A DNA stretch of 7,203 nucleotides from Planctomycetota bacterium (GTDB lineage: Bacteria > Planctomycetota > Phycisphaerae > Sedimentisphaerales > Anaerohalosphaeraceae), in NCBI GenBank assembly GCA_003644175.1, contig QNBS01000120.1, positions 1 through 7,203 on the forward strand. Reading direction: 5' to 3'. Under the pieces are notes generated by a model. That model did no database searches, was not told the origin of the DNA, and was given only the letters and a program-made list of their open reading frames with translations. Below, piece by piece: positions 5,762 through 7,203 of the stretch (positions within the stretch are counted from its first letter, which is position 1; the number at the start of each line of letters is the position of its first letter). A program made the translations under genes and the position numbers.

Positions 5762-7203
5762 TCATTCGACCTCCATTATGGGTCGCCATTTTCGGCCGTC
5801 GGCTTCAATCAGTGCGTCGGCTTGAGGGAAGCTTTCGGCGCCTGCCGGGTAGTCAAACGGCGACAACTCGCCATTGGCTAAGACTCTCAGCACCGGCTCC
5901 AGCAGCGTCCATGAAATCTCAACGTCGTCCTGCCTGGTAAAGAGCGTCTGGTCGCCGACCATGCAGTCCAGCAGCAGCCGCTGATATGCCTCGGGTGCTT
6001 CTGCTCCGAATACCTGGGCGTAGTTGAAGTTCATCGCCAGCGTGCTCATGCACGCCTTTGAGCCGGGACGCTTGGCCTGGAAGCTCAGGTTGATGCCCTC
6101 GTTGGGCTGTATCTTCAGGACCAGGACATTGGGCGGCATGTCCTCCATGCCGATTGAGGCGAACATCGAATGCGGAACCGTCTTGAAGGTGATGGCGATC
6201 TCGGTGAGTCTTTTGGCTAATCGTTTGCCGGTCCGCAGATAGAACGGCACGCCCTTCCATCGCCAGTTGTCCACGAAGACCCTGGCGGCGACGAATGTCT
6301 CGGTTGTCGAATCGGGGTCAACGCCGGCTTCGCGGCGATAGGCGCAGACATCCCGACCGTCGATTTGCCCGGCGATGTACCTGCCCGCAACGACGGTCGG
6401 CTTATCGGCGTCCGGTTCGAGCGGGCGAATGGAGCGCAGGAGTTTGACTTTTTCGTCGCGGATGTGGTCGGCGATGAATGAGGTCGGCGGCTCCATCGCA
6501 ACCAGGCCGACCATACCCAACATGTGATTCTGGAACATATCGCGCAGGGCGCCCGCTTTGTCGTAGTAGCCGGCGCGGTGTTCGACACCGAGGGATTCTG
6601 CGATTGTGATCTGTATATGGTCGATGTAATTGCGGTTCCAGAGCGGCTCGAAGATTGCATTGGCGAAGCGCAGCATAAGAATGTTCTGGACGGTTTCCTT
6701 GCCTAAGTAATGGTCGATTCGGTATATCTGCGGCTCGCTGAAGTGGTTTTGTATCTGTTCGTTGAGTGCGATAGCGCTTTTGAGGTCGCGGCCGAACGGC
6801 TTTTCCACGACGAGTTTCGCACGTCGTCGGCACTCGGGCGCCCCTGTGCAGGACAGGCCCGCGTTACCGAGGTGATCGGCAATCGTTCCATAGATCGCAG
6901 GCGGCACGGCGAGGTAATAGACGTGGTTGCCGCCGGTGTCGTGTTTGGCGTCGAGTTCGGCGAGCCTGCCGGCGATGTCTTTATAGAAGGCGTCGTCGTC
7001 ATAGGCGCCGGTTATAAAGTAGATTTTTTCGAGAAATGACGACAACTGCTCCGGCGTCGTGTTTCTGTCCGAAACAGAGCCCGCCGCAATATGCCTGTAG
7101 TCGTCGTCGGACAGATGTTTTCTGCCGCAGCCGAGGAAGAAGAACTGTTCGCCGAGCAGTTGACGTTTGTAGAGTTCCAGAAGGCTTGCGATAAGCTTTC
7201 GCC
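5762..7203 (-). CDS. zwf: Glucose-6-phosphate 1-dehydrogenase (5' end cut by the window)
   Basis: The visible 479 residues start at RKLIASLLELYKR, just after the NADP-binding GxxGDL loop of the family, so only about 15-30 N-terminal residues lie outside the window. The enzyme oxidises glucose 6-phosphate to 6-phosphogluconolactone and makes NADPH (oxidative pentose phosphate or Entner-Doudoroff entry). In visible numbering, VVEKPFGRDL (131-140) carries the conserved lysine. RIDHYLGKE (161-169) is the substrate-binding signature. H226 in DMFQNHML matches the catalytic base. YLRTGKRL (269-276 in the numbering from 7045, 321-328 here) is the sugar-phosphate region. Total length should be near the usual 490-510. 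A TTG at 7045 could be mistaken for a start, but homology clearly continues upstream of it. The stop TGA (5764-5762) is three bases before dsbD, and the dsbD ribosome site lies within the last zwf codons, so the two are translated as a pair. Confidence 0.96.
   Translation of the reverse strand, partial: RKLIASLLELYKRQLLGEQFFFLGCGRKHLSDDDYRHIAAGSVSDRNTTPEQLSSFLEKIYFITGAYDDDAFYKDIAGRLAELDAKHDTGGNHVYYLAVPPAIYGTIADHLGNAGLSCTGAPECRRRAKLVVEKPFGRDLKSAIALNEQIQNHFSEPQIYRIDHYLGKETVQNILMLRFANAIFEPLWNRNYIDHIQITIAESLGVEHRAGYYDKAGALRDMFQNHMLGMVGLVAMEPPTSFIADHIRDEKVKLLRSIRPLEPDADKPTVVAGRYIAGQIDGRDVCAYRREAGVDPDSTTETFVAARVFVDNWRWKGVPFYLRTGKRLAKRLTEIAITFKTVPHSMFASIGMEDMPPNVLVLKIQPNEGINLSFQAKRPGSKACMSTLAMNFNYAQVFGAEAPEAYQRLLLDCMVGDQTLFTRQDDVEISWTLLEPVLRVLANGELSPFDYPAGAESFPQADALIEADGRKWRPIMEVE
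5769..5774 (-). promoter_or_regulatory. Ribosome binding site for dsbD within zwf
   Basis: GGAGGT lies inside the last codons of zwf, ten bases upstream of ATG 5758 and sixteen upstream of ATG 5752. It favours the 5758 start and indicates coupling of dsbD translation to zwf. Confidence 0.7.

Noticed and set aside
5762..7045. zwf beginning at TTG 7045
   Set aside because: The same frame continues upstream to the window edge with G6PD-like sequence (RKLIASLLELYKR...), so 7045 is an internal leucine.

Overview
The window looks like a piece of a moderately GC-rich chromosome from a Planctomycetota-type bacterium. A Phycisphaerae/Sedimentisphaerales-like relative is my best guess. This is inferred from gene content (a Tat-exported sulfatase relic of the type planctomycetes carry in large numbers, and a DUF1844 protein) and not from any marker gene. 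Starts at TTG and GTG are common, and gene spacing is tight.

Layout. From the left edge to about 2.66 kb everything reads leftward. Transcription order is a strong sigma70-type promoter (2632-2660), a broken sulfatase gene (2583-1762), smpB (1761-1276), a DUF1844 gene (1262-867), trpC (866-54), and the first 19 codons of another gene that overlaps the trpC stop by ATGA. Rightward from the same intergenic region runs a CaCA-family Na+/Ca2+ antiporter (2763-3761). It converges on a second leftward pair that enters from the right edge: zwf (5' end cut by the window, 7203-5762), then three bases, then a full three-domain DsbD-type thiol:disulfide interchange protein (5758-3845). A short hairpin with a T-run after dsbD could terminate that pair.

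Two features stand out. First, one uninterrupted reading frame runs from a Tat signal through a sulfatase that lacks about 100 internal residues and its whole C-terminal part, then directly into a complete SmpB. The sulfatase promoter therefore now reads into a ribosome-rescue gene, while smpB seems to keep a promoter of its own inside the relic. Second, a 100-bp palindromic element (5619-5718) with 35-nt imperfect inverted arms sits inside the start of dsbD. It is read through in frame and adds about 34 residues between the start codon and the hydrophobic core of the signal peptide.

How the genes fit together. zwf makes NADPH. Through thioredoxin reductase and thioredoxin, NADPH is the usual electron source for DsbD, so the tight zwf-dsbD pair makes physiological sense as a supply line for periplasmic disulfide reduction. 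The smpB-DUF1844-trpC run looks like a housekeeping operon that a sulfatase gene collapsed onto. Apart from these two rearrangements the window is ordinary: I see no tRNA, rRNA, CRISPR array, transposase gene or defence system. No gene-free stretch exceeds about 180 bases.
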